DNA of 64,000 nt from Hormiphora californensis (GCA_020137815.1 CM035362.1:5633715-5697714), one strand, 5' to 3'; counted from the first letter of the stretch, positions 37,389-48,384 are shown. Made by a program: numbers and translations. Notes: generated by a model not told the origin, from the letters alone.

Positions 37389-37518
37389 TTGGATGGCTTT
37401 ATGAAGGAGCAAGCAAGAAACCTGGAACGGGACAAGTGTGATTCAGTTCTGATGAAATACAATTTTGTATTGAAACATGTGTAAACTGTTGAACTAAACT
37501 TCCTTGTTTTTATTTGTA

Positions 37519-38180
37519 GATAGATATATATATATATAGCTATAGACGCTTCACTGTGTAACACTTGTAGCCTGAACCATGCTAGCTAGAGACTTGAACC
37601 AAGTTTTATCCGTTAGGAAATCGTTCGGGGCATGCATTAGTTAAGGTTTCAAGTGAAAATGTCCACTATGACGGGCGTAATGACGTCACAAAGTGACGTC
37701 ATTGAAAAATCTCAGACCAAATATTTTCAAACGCCTCTAGCACCCTCAAGACATTTTCCAATTCCTAATTTGACTGAAAATCGTTAGTGGCAAATTGTCT
37801 GAACTTTCAGATACAATATCGCAAATTTTTCTAACTTGTCATTTTCAGACCTTAAAACGCGTCGAAACTCAAAAATTTGATGTGAAAATCCACATAAAAA
37901 CTCACATTTCGTGCAATAACTTCGGTTCTTGACTACCATGGCCTTTAAAACTTTCACGCGTTTAGTGCTTCATTGGCCGAATAGTCTGTCGTAATTTTTT
38001 ACGTCGTCGTGACGTCACGTGTGACGTCACGATGTCAAAACGACGTCGAATTTTCAAAATTTCGTCAAATCAGTTTCCTACAACCCAGGTACATTTGAGT
38101 TACATTTGAACACTTAATTTGAGAATTAGCTTACTTGTTTGAGGTCATAAATGACCTCAAACGACCAAAAAGGAGTACAA
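37519..38180. other. Right flank of the retroelement, repeat-like, no gene
   Basis: Non-coding sequence rich in TGACGTCA-like motifs around 37675-37700 and 38000-38045. It is absent from copy 2 of the duplicated block, so it is part of the inserted material. Confidence 0.4.
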
Positions 38181-38396
38181 ATTTAGAGCAAAAACTAATT
38201 GAAATTAGTTCGCCAGAAAGGTGGCCCATTTTGAACTTACTCCTTCATTTCCGTCACCTTTGAGTTGAAGGCGGAAAAGTTTACCGATACCTCAATGTCT
38301 TTGAAGCCTCAACTCAAAGGTGACGGAAATGAAGGAGTAAGTTCAAAATGGGCCACCTTTCTGGCGAACTAATTTCAATTAGTTTTTGCTCTAAAT
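38181..38396. mobile_element. 216-bp foldback element with 88-bp arms
   Basis: ATTTAGAGCAAAAACTAATT at 38181 begins an arm of 88 bp that is inverted at 38309-38396, ending GCTCTAAAT. The 40-bp centre is unique. Its right end coincides with the point (38396/38397) where copy 1 rejoins copy 2 of the duplicated block. Confidence 0.75.
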
Positions 38397-38850
38397 CATG
38401 TTTATAATGATATTGAAAACTGGCCAAATAAGGGGTAAAGAATCTTTCGAGAAAAAAAGTCAATGAATGACTTCACACTGACTGAAAAGCTGATGATGAA
38501 AAACCGGTTAAAGTTTAACCAATTTACTCAGTTGAGAAGAAATAACTTTTCCTCCACTCAGAAATAGGGAAGGATGATATTATTATTATTATGTCTCTCA
38601 ATATCTCACTCAAATAAAAAATTTCCTTGTATTTGTAACATCTGTCACACTTTGCTAACGCTTTTGTAACTGAAAATAATAAATATGGCATGTAACTAAC
38701 ACAATGTCTATCGCTAATCTGTTGCACCAGGCAAAACCTCTCTCTCTCTCTCTATCCCGGTCACTGTTATTGAGTAACCACCCCTCTCTATCCCGCCGGG
38801 ATGATCCCGGTCTCCCTGTAAAGCAGCACAATCAAAAAGTTCTGAATATA
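38397..38850. other. 3' flank of the F-box gene, shared by both block copies
   Basis: From CATGTTTATAATGATATTGA onward this matches 41658-41864 plus 43694-43935 closely. The single major difference is the 1,829-bp foldback insertion in the second copy. A short TCTCTCTC tract lies at 38738-38753. No exon is seen. Confidence 0.6.
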
Positions 38851-41800
38851 TTAGTTCTGTCCGTCATCAGCTGGTGGTGGAACTGGGTCATTCTCCAAAA
38901 CTGGAGCAGCAGCAGCTGGAGCTGGAGGTGGTTGAAGTTCAAGATGCAGTAGCTGGAGTACATCACCACGTCGGGGCGGAGCTGCTGGGGCAGCACGATT
39001 TGGAGCTGCTGGTACAGGACGGTTTGGGGCTGCTGGTACAGGACGGTTTGGGGCTGCTGGGGCTGCACGATTTGCTGCACCAGGTTGTCCCGGAGCTGCT
39101 GGGGCAGGACGGTTTGCTGCCCCCGCTGCACCAGGAGCAGGACGATTTGCTGCCCCCGCTGCACCAGGAGCAGCAGGACGATTAGCTGCTGCCCCTGCTG
39201 GTGCATCGTGTTCAACTCCCCTAATCCTCCGTCTCCTCTGCCTTGCCTCCCGTCTAGCACGTACCATCATCTCCGCTCCAAGTCGGAACATGACAGACCC
39301 AGGAACATCCCTCCCCAACACGGGTATACCTCTCTGCTGGGCGCCACCCCCTCCTGCTCCTCCTGCCCCTCCCCCTGCAGCACCACGTGCGTTGTTGTCA
39401 TGGTGATGGTGGTGATGGTGATGTCGTGCTGCTGCTAGAGCCGCTGCTGCACCCCCAACTGCTGCTGCACGCCGGGAGGTATGGCCGGTTCGCCCACTTT
39501 GGCATACCACCACATACTTTGCTAGGTGTCTCTGCCGTTTGTGTTTACGGTATGCGATGTAGCGTTTTCGCCATGATGGTGGTGGCGTGCCCATTGTCCC
39601 CGTACGAGTTGCCCTGCATAGGGGAGAGAGGGGGGTTAGAGAGAGAGAGAGAGAGGGTAAAAGAAAGGTAAGATATGAGGGTAAGATCCCCTCTGATAAG
39701 AGATACATATCGTCATTTTATTACAGACGACAGTTTGTATTTTGGAGTGTTTTATTGGGAATTAGACACGTGTTGTTATTCACGTACACTTACGATAGAA
39801 AACCGGGGTGATTGAGACAGAGAGATTTCCAGAGTTGTTCCGTGTAGGCGATCTCTTGGAACCTTCTGCACACAAACACTATCTCTTTCAGATCTGTACC
39901 TCGGAGGAACCTGTATAGAGAAGGGGCGGGTTAGTACTTCCCAATTTATTTTTCGAAAACACTGTCTAACACCAGGTCAGGAGTGGCAAATTTCCCAATT
40001 GTTAAGCTGTCCCGTGTATAGACACTTCACGGGTCCTCTCTCTCTCTCTCTCTCTCTTCCTCTCTCNNNNNNNNNNNNNNNNNNNNNNNNNNNNNNNNNN
40101 NNNNNNNNNNNNNNNNNNNNNNNNNNNNNNNNNNNNNNNNNNNNNNNNNNNNNNNNNNNNNNNNNNAATCACCTGTACCGTACAGGGGATACAGTGTACG
40201 TAGCGCGCGACAAAGTCCCGCCACCGCCGTACGTCTCCGACTTCGCTGGCCGCTGCCAAAGACAGCACTGTCATGTAACTTACATTGTAAGAATGAAAAC
40301 ACAAAAACTTGTAGCTGGAAATGTAAAAAACAAAGATAAAAACATATTATGCACTGCACTGGAAACAACCAACTTTCATTATCATGATTATGACGTTCTG
40401 TATGGCGACAGTGCGCTCAGATGGGGTCGAGGCGCCAGACAGATGACGTTAAAGTTTCTAATTTCACGTTTGTTCACTGTCTGACCCGGGCCGATCTGAG
40501 AATCAAAACGGTGTCTGGCGCCCCCTGACAGTTTGTTCACCGTGAAGCACTTATTACACTTGGTAAAGTGTTTGTAATATTACCAACTGTAACTTACAGT
40601 GTAAATATCACATGCAGTTTATAGTAGGGTCGGTTGTGGGAAGTTAGGTCTGGAATTTTAAATTTGACTTGCTGATATGTTTAGGGACTCTATGAAAAGT
40701 CCAAAGCACCATCCCGCAGGTCTCTACCACCCCCGGTTCACTAATTATTCGTAATTATGTGATTTATGACGTTATCACCAATTAGCACTAATAATACCAG
40801 TTCCTGATCACTTAGAGCTTAGATTTTGATACCAGGTGATAGATGATCACTAGATTAGTGGGCAAACAAAATTTCAGGTCGATCGGAGATATGATCGAGG
40901 AGTTATAACCGTTTTTCCGTTTGGCTGGCGGTTGGCTGGCACCACGTGGGATTACGGGTTTAGGTCGTCGTAGGAGGTCGTCATTGGTCGCGTTCGATCG
41001 GGCTCGATGAGGTGATCAAAACCTAGTGGGGCCAGACCTTGGCCCCACCCCGTTCTTGGGTTATTAGGCTTTTTCGGTTTCCCGCCAAAATATTTTCCCG
41101 CCAAAACCGTAAAAGCCTAATAACCCTAGAACGGGGTGGGGCCAAGGTCTGGCCCCACTAGGTTTTGATCACCTCATCGAGCCCGATCGAACGCGACCAA
41201 TGACGACCTCCTACGACGACCTAAACCCGTAATCCCACGTGGTGCCAGCCAACCGCCAGCCAAACGGAAAAACGGTTATAACTCCTCGACCATAACTCTG
41301 ATCGACCTGAAATTTTGTATGCCCACTAATTTAGTGATTATCTATCACCTGGTATCAAAATCTAAGCTCTAAGTGACCAGGAACTGGTATTATTAGTGCT
41401 AATTGGTGATAACGTCATAAATCACATAATTACGAATAATTAGTGAACCGGGGGTGGTAGAGACCTGCGGGATGGTGCTTTGGACTTTTTATAGAGTCCC
41501 TAATCATATCAGCAAGTCAAATTTAAAATTCCAGACCCAACTTCCCACAACCGACCCTACTATTATCTGTTTGGCGCCGCGGACCCATCTGAGTGTACTG
41601 TTGAGAATCAGATCCCAATCAGATCGGGGCCTGGCGCCGCCAGACAGTGGTTTGTCATGTTTATAATGATATTGAAAACTGGCCAAATAAGGGGTAAAGA
41701 ATCTTTCGAGAAAAAAGTCAATGAATGACTTCACACTGACTTAAAAGCTGATGATGAAAAACCGGTTAAAGTTTAACCAATTAACTCAGTTGAGAAGAAA

Positions 41801-44800
41801 TAACTCAGCTCAACTCAGAAAGAGGGAAGGATATTCATGATATTATGTGTCTCAATATCTCACTCACCCCGTGCCTGAACGAAGTTTAACCTCGGATGAA
41901 AAATGTACACTAAGCGGACTTCACTAGGGTCTTCAGATAGGTATTTGGAGTGGAAAAATGTAAAAAAACACCCCAATTTTATGAAAAGTTTTTTCTCTAC
42001 ATGGATTTTAAAATGGGTCGTTTTGACTGTAAAAACGGCTTAAAAACCATGCTGTGTGCAGATTTATAGTCCTTTTCCGGTAAAATGGTTGTACCTGACC
42101 TGGTTTTGCATGTAGAATCGATTGCCAGTGAAGAGAAATCTCTAAAACGACTGGAAAATGGTCAAAATTCGTATTTTTGACGTTTTTTGAGGGTTTTTCG
42201 CCCCTAACCCTATCATGACATCAAGATAGAAAATTTTCACTAGTGCCAAACGTTTAAATGGACATTTTTCTACCGGATCCCAAAGTTTCAGATAAATCGA
42301 ATGAAAGGGTAACATTTGGCAAATTATTGAAAGTGGCTAGATGAGAGAAAGTGAACTTGAACTTAATTTTTTCACAATTTTGGCCTTTTTGACCAACTTC
42401 TGATTGAAATGGCCAATCAGGACCATGCTCACGCTAAAAAAGGGACAATTTCCTACTAAAATGCAAATTTTCATGCCGATGCGACATCAGGTCATGGATT
42501 TATAGTAAATTTAAGCGAGCTAACTAGGCTATTTCGACTGTCAGAAAAGGTCAATTTTTCTAATTTTCGGGTCAATTAGCAATAAAAAAGGGTACCCGAC
42601 CTATTTTTCACCGTAGAATTGATTTCCGATGGAGTTGGACCTCTAGATCGCCAGGAAAATTGAAGAAAACGAATATTTCAGTTTTTTTGGGGAAATAGCC
42701 AGAAAATGAGTAAAAAAACAAAAAATTGACATAAACCTATTTTCCCGGAGATTAAGAGCTTCAATTCCATTTTAAATCGATTTTACGTGAAAAAATTGGG
42801 CTGGGAACCCTTTTTATTGCTGATTGATACTGAAATAGGAAAAATTACCATTTTCTGGCTATTTCCCCAAAAAAACTGAAATATCCGTTTTCTTCAATTT
42901 TCCTGGCGATCTAGAGGTCCAACTCCATCGGAAATCAATTCTACGGTGAAAAATAGGTCGGGTACCCTTTTTTATTGCTAATTGACCCGAAAATTAGAAA
43001 AATTGACCTTTTCTGACAGTCGAAATAGCCTAGTTAGCTCGCTTAAATTTACTATAAATCCATGACCTGATGTCGCATCGGCATGAAAATTTGCATTTTA
43101 GTAGGAAATTGTCCCTTCTTTAGCGTGAGCATGGTCCTGATTGGCCATTTCAATCAGAAGTTGGTCAAAAAGGCCAAAATTGTGAAAAAATTAAGTTCAA
43201 GTTCACTTTCTCTCATCTAGCCACTTTCAATAATTTGCCAAATGTTACCCTTTCATTCGATTTATCTGAAACTTTGGGATCCGGTAGAAAAATGTCCATT
43301 TAAACGTTTGGCACTAGTGAAAATTTTCTATCTTGATGTCATGATAGGGTTAGGGGCGAAAAAACCCTCAAAAAACGTCAAAAATACGAATTTTGACCAT
43401 TTTCCAGTCGTTTTAGAGATTTCTCTTCACTGGCAATCGATTCTACATGCAAAACCAGGTCAGGTACAACCATTTTACTGGAAAAGGACTATAAATCTGC
43501 ACACAGCATGGTTTTTAAGCCGTTTTTACAGTCAAAACGACCCATTTTAAAATCCATGTAGAGAAAAAACTTTTCATAAAATTGGGGTGTTTTTTTACAT
43601 TTTTCCACTCCAAATACCTATCTGAAGACCCTAGTGAAGTCCGCTTAGTGTACATTTTTCATCCGAGGTTAAACTTCGTTCAGGCACGGGGTGCACTCAA
43701 ATAAAAATGTCCTTGTATTTGTAACATCACACGTCACACTTTGCTAACGCTTTTGTAACTGAAAATAATAAATATGGCATGTAACTAACACAATGTCTAT
43801 TGCTAATCTGTTGCACCAGGCAAAACCTCTCTCTCTCTATCCCGGTCCCTGTTATTGAGTTACCACCCCTCTCTATCCCGCCGGGATGATCCCGGTCTCC
43901 CTGTAAAGCAGCACAATCAAAAAGTTCTGAATATATTAGTTCTGTCCGTCATCGGCTGGTGGTGGGACTGGGTCATTCTCCAAAACTGGAGCAGCAGGAG
44001 CAGGAGCTGGTTGAAGTTCAAGATGCAGTACATCACCACGTCGTGGTGCAGCTGCTGCTACAGCACGATTTGGAGCTGGTGGGGCTGCTGGGGCAGCACG
44101 ATTTGGGGCTGCTGGGGCAGCACGATTTGGGGCTGCTGGGGCAGCACGATTTGGGGCTGCTGGGGCTGCACGATTTGGGGCTGCCGGTACACCAGCTTGT
44201 CCCGGAGCAGGACGATTTGCTGCACCCGCTGCACCAGGAGCAGCACGATTTGCTGCTGCACCAGGTTGTCCCGGAGCTGCAGGACGATTTGCTGCACCCA
44301 CTGCACCAGGACGATTTGCTGCTGCACCCGCTGGTGCATCATGTTCAACTCCCCTAATCCTCCTTCTCCTCTGCCTTGCCTCCCGTCGAGCTCTGACCAT
44401 CATCTCCGCACCAAGTCGGAACATGACAGACCCGGGAACATCCCTCCCCAACACTGGTATACCTCTCTGCTGTGCACCACCCCCCTCCCCTTGTCCACCG
44501 GGCAAAAGGTTTTTTGACTGTGGGGAGGGTTTGAGGGCTTTCTCGGGTGGGGCATCTCTTCCCAATCCCCTTTCCTCCTCCTCCTTGCTCCGCACCGCCT
44601 TATGCCTTCGCGTTGGCATACCACCAAATATTCGCTAGGGCTCTCCTTGGGTTTACCTATGCGTTGTGGTTTACGCCAGATTGTGGTCCGTCCCCCTGTC
44701 CCCTCGTACAGTTGCTGTTGGGGGGGGTTTTTGACCTTTTTTTTCCCTTTTTCCCCCCTTTTTTTTTTTTTTTTTTCCTTTTTTTTTCCTCTTTATTTTT

Positions 44801-46693
44801 TTTTTTCCCCCCCCAAAATTTTTCCCCTTTTAAAAATTTTTTCCCCCCTTTTTTTTTTTCCCCTTTTTTTTTCCCCCCTGGTCCCGTCTTTTTTAAAAAG
44901 GGGGAGTTTTTTGGGGGGGGGGGGGGGCGTTTTTTGATTCGGGGGAAAAAATGGAAAAAATCCCTTGGGGGCTTGAGGGGGGGGGATTTTGGGGGCCCCT
45001 GAAAACTTGGGTTTTCCCCCAAAAAGGGGAAAAAACCCGGTTTTCTTTAAAAAAAAACCCCCCGGGCCCCAAAAGGAATTTTGGAATTAGCTTTTGGTTC
45101 CTTTTTCCCCCGCCCGAGTTCTTGTTTACTTTGGTCATCGCCTTCTGGCACCCATTTCTTGTTGGGGGTGAAATTTGTCTTTTAACCTTCCCAGCGCCGA
45201 TTTTCTCCCGCGGGGAAGGCCTTTCTTCTCACAGGTTCCCCTTTTGCAGGGATTTTGCCCCAATGGGGGTTTTGCTGCCCGTTGTGCATCATGGTTTCAA
45301 CTCCCCTTTCCTTTCTTGCTTGCCTTTCCCCCGCTTGCCTCTTCTCCCCGGACTGCGACCGGGGATCCTCCCAAACCGGTTCCCCTCGGGTGGTCCAATT
45401 TCCCCTCCCCTTCCCCTTTTCCCAAAGCGGGGTTGTTTCTGGGGGGGTGGGGTTTGGGGTTTTTTTCCCGCTTGCCAGAGACGCTTGCCCTCCAGCTGCG
45501 ACGTGGGGTATGCCCGGGTTTCCCCTTGGCATCCAAAATTTTGCTAGTTCTCGTTTTGGGGACGGTTGGGGTTTTTGGGTTTACAAAGAGGTGGTGGCCC
45601 GGGCCTTTGTTAAGTTTTCAAATTTATTTGGGAAAAAGTAAAGGGCCTTTTACCAGAGTAAAGAGGGAGGAGCGTTTGGGTGGAACCGGGGTTCCATAAG
45701 GAAGACCTTTAAAGGGTTTGGAGAGGTTCTCTTTTTTTGGGGGGAAAAGGGTTCGGGGGGGGAATTTTTTTTCAGGCTGTTTGGGGGGGGGGGAAAAGGT
45801 TGGGGGGGGGGGGCCCCGGGTTGGTTTGGCAGGGGGGGGGAGGGTTTTTTGGGGGGGCGCCCCTTTTTTGGGGGGGAAGGTTTTTCGGGGGAAGAGAAGG
45901 ATTTTTGACCCGGGTTTATTTTCCCGAAACCCCCCTGGGCCCCAAAATTTGGGGACCTTCTTGGGGGAAAAACCCCTCCCAACCCAAAAAAGAAAAGGGG
46001 GCGGAAAAAAGGGGGTTTGGGGCCCCCAAGAAGAAATTTTTTTTAAAAGGGGGGGGGGGGGGTTTAGGGGAGGGGGGAAAAGGGGAGGGCGGGGGGGCGG
46101 GGGGGGGAGGGTTTTAGAGGGAAGGGGGGAGGGGGGGGAGGAGGGGGGGGAAAGGGGGGGTTTTAGGGGGTCCCCTTGGGGGGCCCCATTTTTTAAAAAA
46201 ATTTTTTTTTTTGGGTTTTTTTTTGGTTTAAATGGGGGGGCCCTACATTTTTACCCCGGGGGGTTTTTTTTTGGGGGGGGGGGGGGGGATTTTGGGGGGA
46301 AAGGGGGGGGAAAAAAAAAGGGGGTTAAGGGGGGGTTGGGGGGGGGGGGGGCGGGGGGGGGGTTTTTTTTTGGGGGGGAAAAAACCTTTTTTTTAAAAAA
46401 AAATTTTAGAAATTCTTTATTAAAAAACCCCCCCCGGGGGGAAGGGGAGGGTTTAAAAATTTTTTGTGAATTGAAGGGGGGTTTTTCCCGGGGGCCCCCC
46501 CCCCCCTTTATCACCGGGGTTTTTGTTTCCCGGGGATTTTCGGGAAAAAAACTAAACCCAACCCGGGGGGGAAAAAGGGAAGGGGAAAAAAACCCTTTTT
46601 TAATTTTTTAAAAAAAAAGACGGGAGGGGAAGAGACCGAAGTACATGACAAAATGATGTTATTGCATGCTTCTCTAGTCATCGTCTTCCTGAA

Positions 46694-46763
<70 letters not shown>

Positions 46764-48384
46764 CTCTCTCTTTCTCCCTTTCTCTCTCCCTTTCTCTCTC
46801 TCTCTCTCTATCTCCCTCTCTCTATCTCTATCACGGGTCTTTCTCTCTCTCTATCAAATACAGGTGACTGTTCCACGAGTTGTAACTACGAGCTACCCCC
46901 TCCATTGTCAGACCCCATAGTCTCTAAACCCCAAAGTCCCCCAAAAGCACTAAAGATCTTTAATCCCAGCTCGGTCTGAATGACGAGCTGCTCTTACCCA
47001 AATATTTTCTGTAGAATGTGGCATGGTAAACGGTCCAACAGGGGGATATTCAAAGAGTAACACTCTGCACTATAGTACAATCGAAATTTCTTGATAAACT
47101 GTGGGGGGAATAATAAAAGGGATAACAAACTGAAATGCCATCGTCCAGGAAGCAGAAAACTCGGTGAAATGAGATTTAAAAATTTACTTTCAGCGCTCCC
47201 TAATTTAATTAATTAATTAATTCCCATAATTACCTCATTAGTAAACCTCTGTATCAGCTGAGCAGGATTCCGAATACACGAATACCCATATGGAACATCA
47301 AACCTCAACGACTTCGTGATATCATCAGACCAAGTTAGAAGATGACCCGTTCTCTTTGTTTTCAGATGGAATATGACTTGTGTTCCAAAAAGGTGGAGTT
47401 GGAGTGTTGCTACTCTGTCCGTGTGCTCTTCTGAACCAGATCCACCTGCACCCGTGCTGTTCTCATCTATCCCTACTTTTATACCTGCCGCGCTGAAATG
47501 AAACAAGTTAATAACGTGTGTCATTTATACCGAACTCTATTTTTAACCCCCCTGTAAGTTGTAGAGCAAGCTTATAAGAGCCCCCCAATTCCGACCAGCA
47601 TACAATTTTAGGAGGAATACAGTCGGACCCCGATTTACAGGGCTCCGATTTACCGGAACCCCGATTTACCGGAACCCCGATTTACTGTGCAAACCCCTTT
47701 CTCCCGAGAGCATCCCGGTAAATCAGAGTTCGACTGTGTCTCTACTTGTTATGTTCTAACTTCTAACACAGTCTAGCTAGGCAAGTGATCTCTACCTGCG
47801 TTTTAAAGTCTCTAGTTTGTAGCTCCTTCCGAGGACTGTGGACGCTAGCTCCTCATATAGTTGGAGTGGTGTTGTACAGCCGTTCGTTATCCTCTCCTCA
47901 AACTCTGTGGTTAGGTGGTTAGGTAGATGGTTAGGTGGTTAGGTAGATGGTTAGGTGGTTAGGTAGGTGGTTAGGTAGATGGTTAGGTGGTTAGGTAGAT
48001 GGTTAGGTTGTTAGGTAGATGGTTAGGTATGTGGTTAGGTGGGAACAATATTCAGTAAAATGATTTAGAAAATGCTTAAAACCCCCGTTAAAATGATTTA
48101 GAAAATACTTAAAACCCCTGAAAATCGAAGAAATAAAAGTTTTAATTAATTATATGAATCAATCAAATTAAATGTGAGTATATTTTACCTTGGCCAATGG
48201 TAGGTGTTGTACTGTCTGCTTGCATTATATCACGCTTACTGCTGTTACATGTTATATAATAATATCTAGATCTGCTAAGAGGGGATCGTTTGTTAGTGGT
48301 CAACGAGTTGATATAATTACTAAGATGTACACTCTCCCGCGGAGTTGTATCAAGGGGTATGTATACGAGCGGGGTATTAGCCAT
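38851..48384 (-). CDS. F-box protein with FBXO7-like architecture (six exons, 514 residues), interrupted by an assembly or haplotype block
   Basis: Exons: 48384-48189, 47904-47796, 47492-47234, 47098-46998, 39910-39794, 39613-38851. All phases agree (1, 2, 0, 2, 2) and the sum is 515 codons. The F-box spans the fourth and fifth exons (residues about 210-256: LLDRLPCHILQKIFG joined to FLRGTDLKEIVFVCRRF, then EQLWKSLCL). It would bind SKP1 in an SCF ubiquitin ligase. Before it lies a beta-rich segment (TLQLHLFGTQVIFHLKTK) placed like the FP dimerisation domain of FBXO7/PI31. After it comes SWRKRYIAYRKHKRQR and a His run, then Ala/Pro/Asn-rich repeats such as AAPNRPVP, ending PPPADDGQN. FBXO7 itself is about 520 residues, but no ubiquitin-like domain is seen here. 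The intron between 46998 and 39910 contains a gap and a second copy of the last exon. The FBXO7 assignment is tentative; F-box identity is firm. Confidence 0.7.
40067..40166. other. Assembly gap of 100 N
   Basis: Exactly 100 N between a (CT)n tract of the F-box gene intron and the second copy of the repeat segment first seen at 34176. Confidence 0.98.
40622..41562. mobile_element. 941-bp palindromic DNA element, TTA target duplication
   Basis: The ends TAGTAGGGTCGGTTGTGGGA (40622) and its inversion (to 41562) continue as nearly full-length arms of about 450-460 bp that meet near 41080-41103. Flanking sequence is GCAGT-TTA on the left and TTA-TCTG on the right. The uninterrupted counterpart in copy 1 reads GCAGTGTATCTG at 34625-34636, so a 3-bp TTA duplication fits. 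TTA/TAA duplications are typical of PIF/Harbinger transposons; no transposase is encoded. Confidence 0.75.
41865..43693. mobile_element. 1,829-bp foldback element with 844-bp arms, CACT target duplication
   Basis: It begins CACCCCGTGCCTGAACGAAG (41865) and ends with the inversion (to 43693). Arms 41865-42708 and 42850-43693 are exactly equal in length, and few substitutions were seen. The 141-bp centre is unique. CACT flanks both sides (41861-41864 and 43694-43697). The empty site in copy 1 reads ATCTCACTCAAAT near 38603, with a single CACT. No transposase frame was recognised, so movement would need proteins supplied elsewhere. Confidence 0.85.
43936..44490 (-). pseudogene. Second copy of the last exon of the F-box gene
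   Basis: Reads in frame from RGIPVLGRDVPGSVMFRLGA through Ala/Pro/Asn repeats to PPPADDGQN and a stop, like 39300-38851. The repeat region differs by whole-unit indels (more AAPNRAAP units here). Upstream of about 44490 the match decays into noise (a GTTGGCATACCACC block near 44604 still aligns to 39500). No F-box exon is recognisable upstream in this copy. It is more likely an allele or duplicate than a separate gene. Confidence 0.65.
44700..46640. other. Noisy, homopolymer-inflated block
   Basis: Runs of G, T, C and A up to about 16 bases make up most of the sequence. A third, degraded version of the F-box last exon can be traced at about 45288-45600 (CATCATGGTTTCAACTCCCC, later TTGGCATCCAAAATTTTGCT). 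This matches 39208-39560 and 44335-44640 with inflated homopolymers. Large Gly/Pro/Lys-rich open frames here are artefacts. Confidence 0.7.
46690..46855 (+). repeat. (CT)n microsatellite with CTAT interruptions
   Basis: Dense CT repeat, imperfect towards its end, in the large F-box gene intron close to exon 46998-47098. Confidence 0.9.
47620..47736. mobile_element. CAGTCGGACCCC inverted-repeat element, copy 2
   Basis: CAGTCGGACCCCGATTTACA at the left and an imperfect inversion ending GTTCGACTG at the right. An internal CCGATTTACCGGAACC unit is repeated three times. It lies in an F-box gene intron. Confidence 0.65.
47908..48048. repeat. GGTTAGGTGGTTAGGTAGAT minisatellite
   Basis: About seven units of roughly 20 bp built on TTAGGT. 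The array directly abuts the acceptor of F-box exon 47796-47904. On the transcribed strand it reads CCTAACCACCTAACC, which supplies the pyrimidine tract. Confidence 0.8.

Larger units (their letters stand above)
35077..37518. mobile_element. Penelope-like retroelement fragment with a head-to-head inverted partial copy
   Basis: The arms 35077-35970 and 36625-37518 are inverted repeats of equal length (894 bp). They flank a unique 654-bp centre encoding reverse transcriptase. The right part reads plus: the centre and right arm form a 5'-truncated element. The left arm is a second copy of only the C-terminal region and 3' UTR in the opposite direction. One replacement was noticed between the encoded arms (GRPYRIG versus GRPYGIG), so the insertion is young. 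Short GATA/TATA repeats flank both sides. Inverted and truncated copies are typical of Penelope-like elements. Confidence 0.85.
40167..44700. other. Second copy of the 34-39.6 kb block (duplication or alternative haplotype)
   Basis: Starting after the gap, the sequence repeats in the same order and orientation the content of 34176-39600: the TCTGGCG repeat segment, the CATGTTTATAATG flank and the last F-box exon. The copies differ mainly by whole insertions. Copy 1 has 34728-38396; copy 2 has the palindromes 40622-41562 and 41865-43693. It lies inside an intron of the same F-box gene, as expected if two haplotypes were joined end to end. Confidence 0.75.

Noticed and set aside
44547-46611. 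Large Gly-, Pro- and Lys-rich frames on both strands (up to 297 residues)
   Set aside because: They lie in homopolymer-inflated sequence that elsewhere aligns to a known exon; they are consensus artefacts.
46864-46979. Plus-strand terminal exon candidate (DCSTSCNYELPPPLSDP) after a CAAATACAG acceptor
   Set aside because: No upstream exon on this strand could be found, the frame is short, and it lies in an intron of the minus-strand F-box gene beside noisy sequence. Not enough to call a gene.
47908-48048. Interstitial telomeric repeat
   Set aside because: TTAGGT units are mixed with GGTTAGATGG and are not perfect TTAGGG; better described as a local minisatellite.
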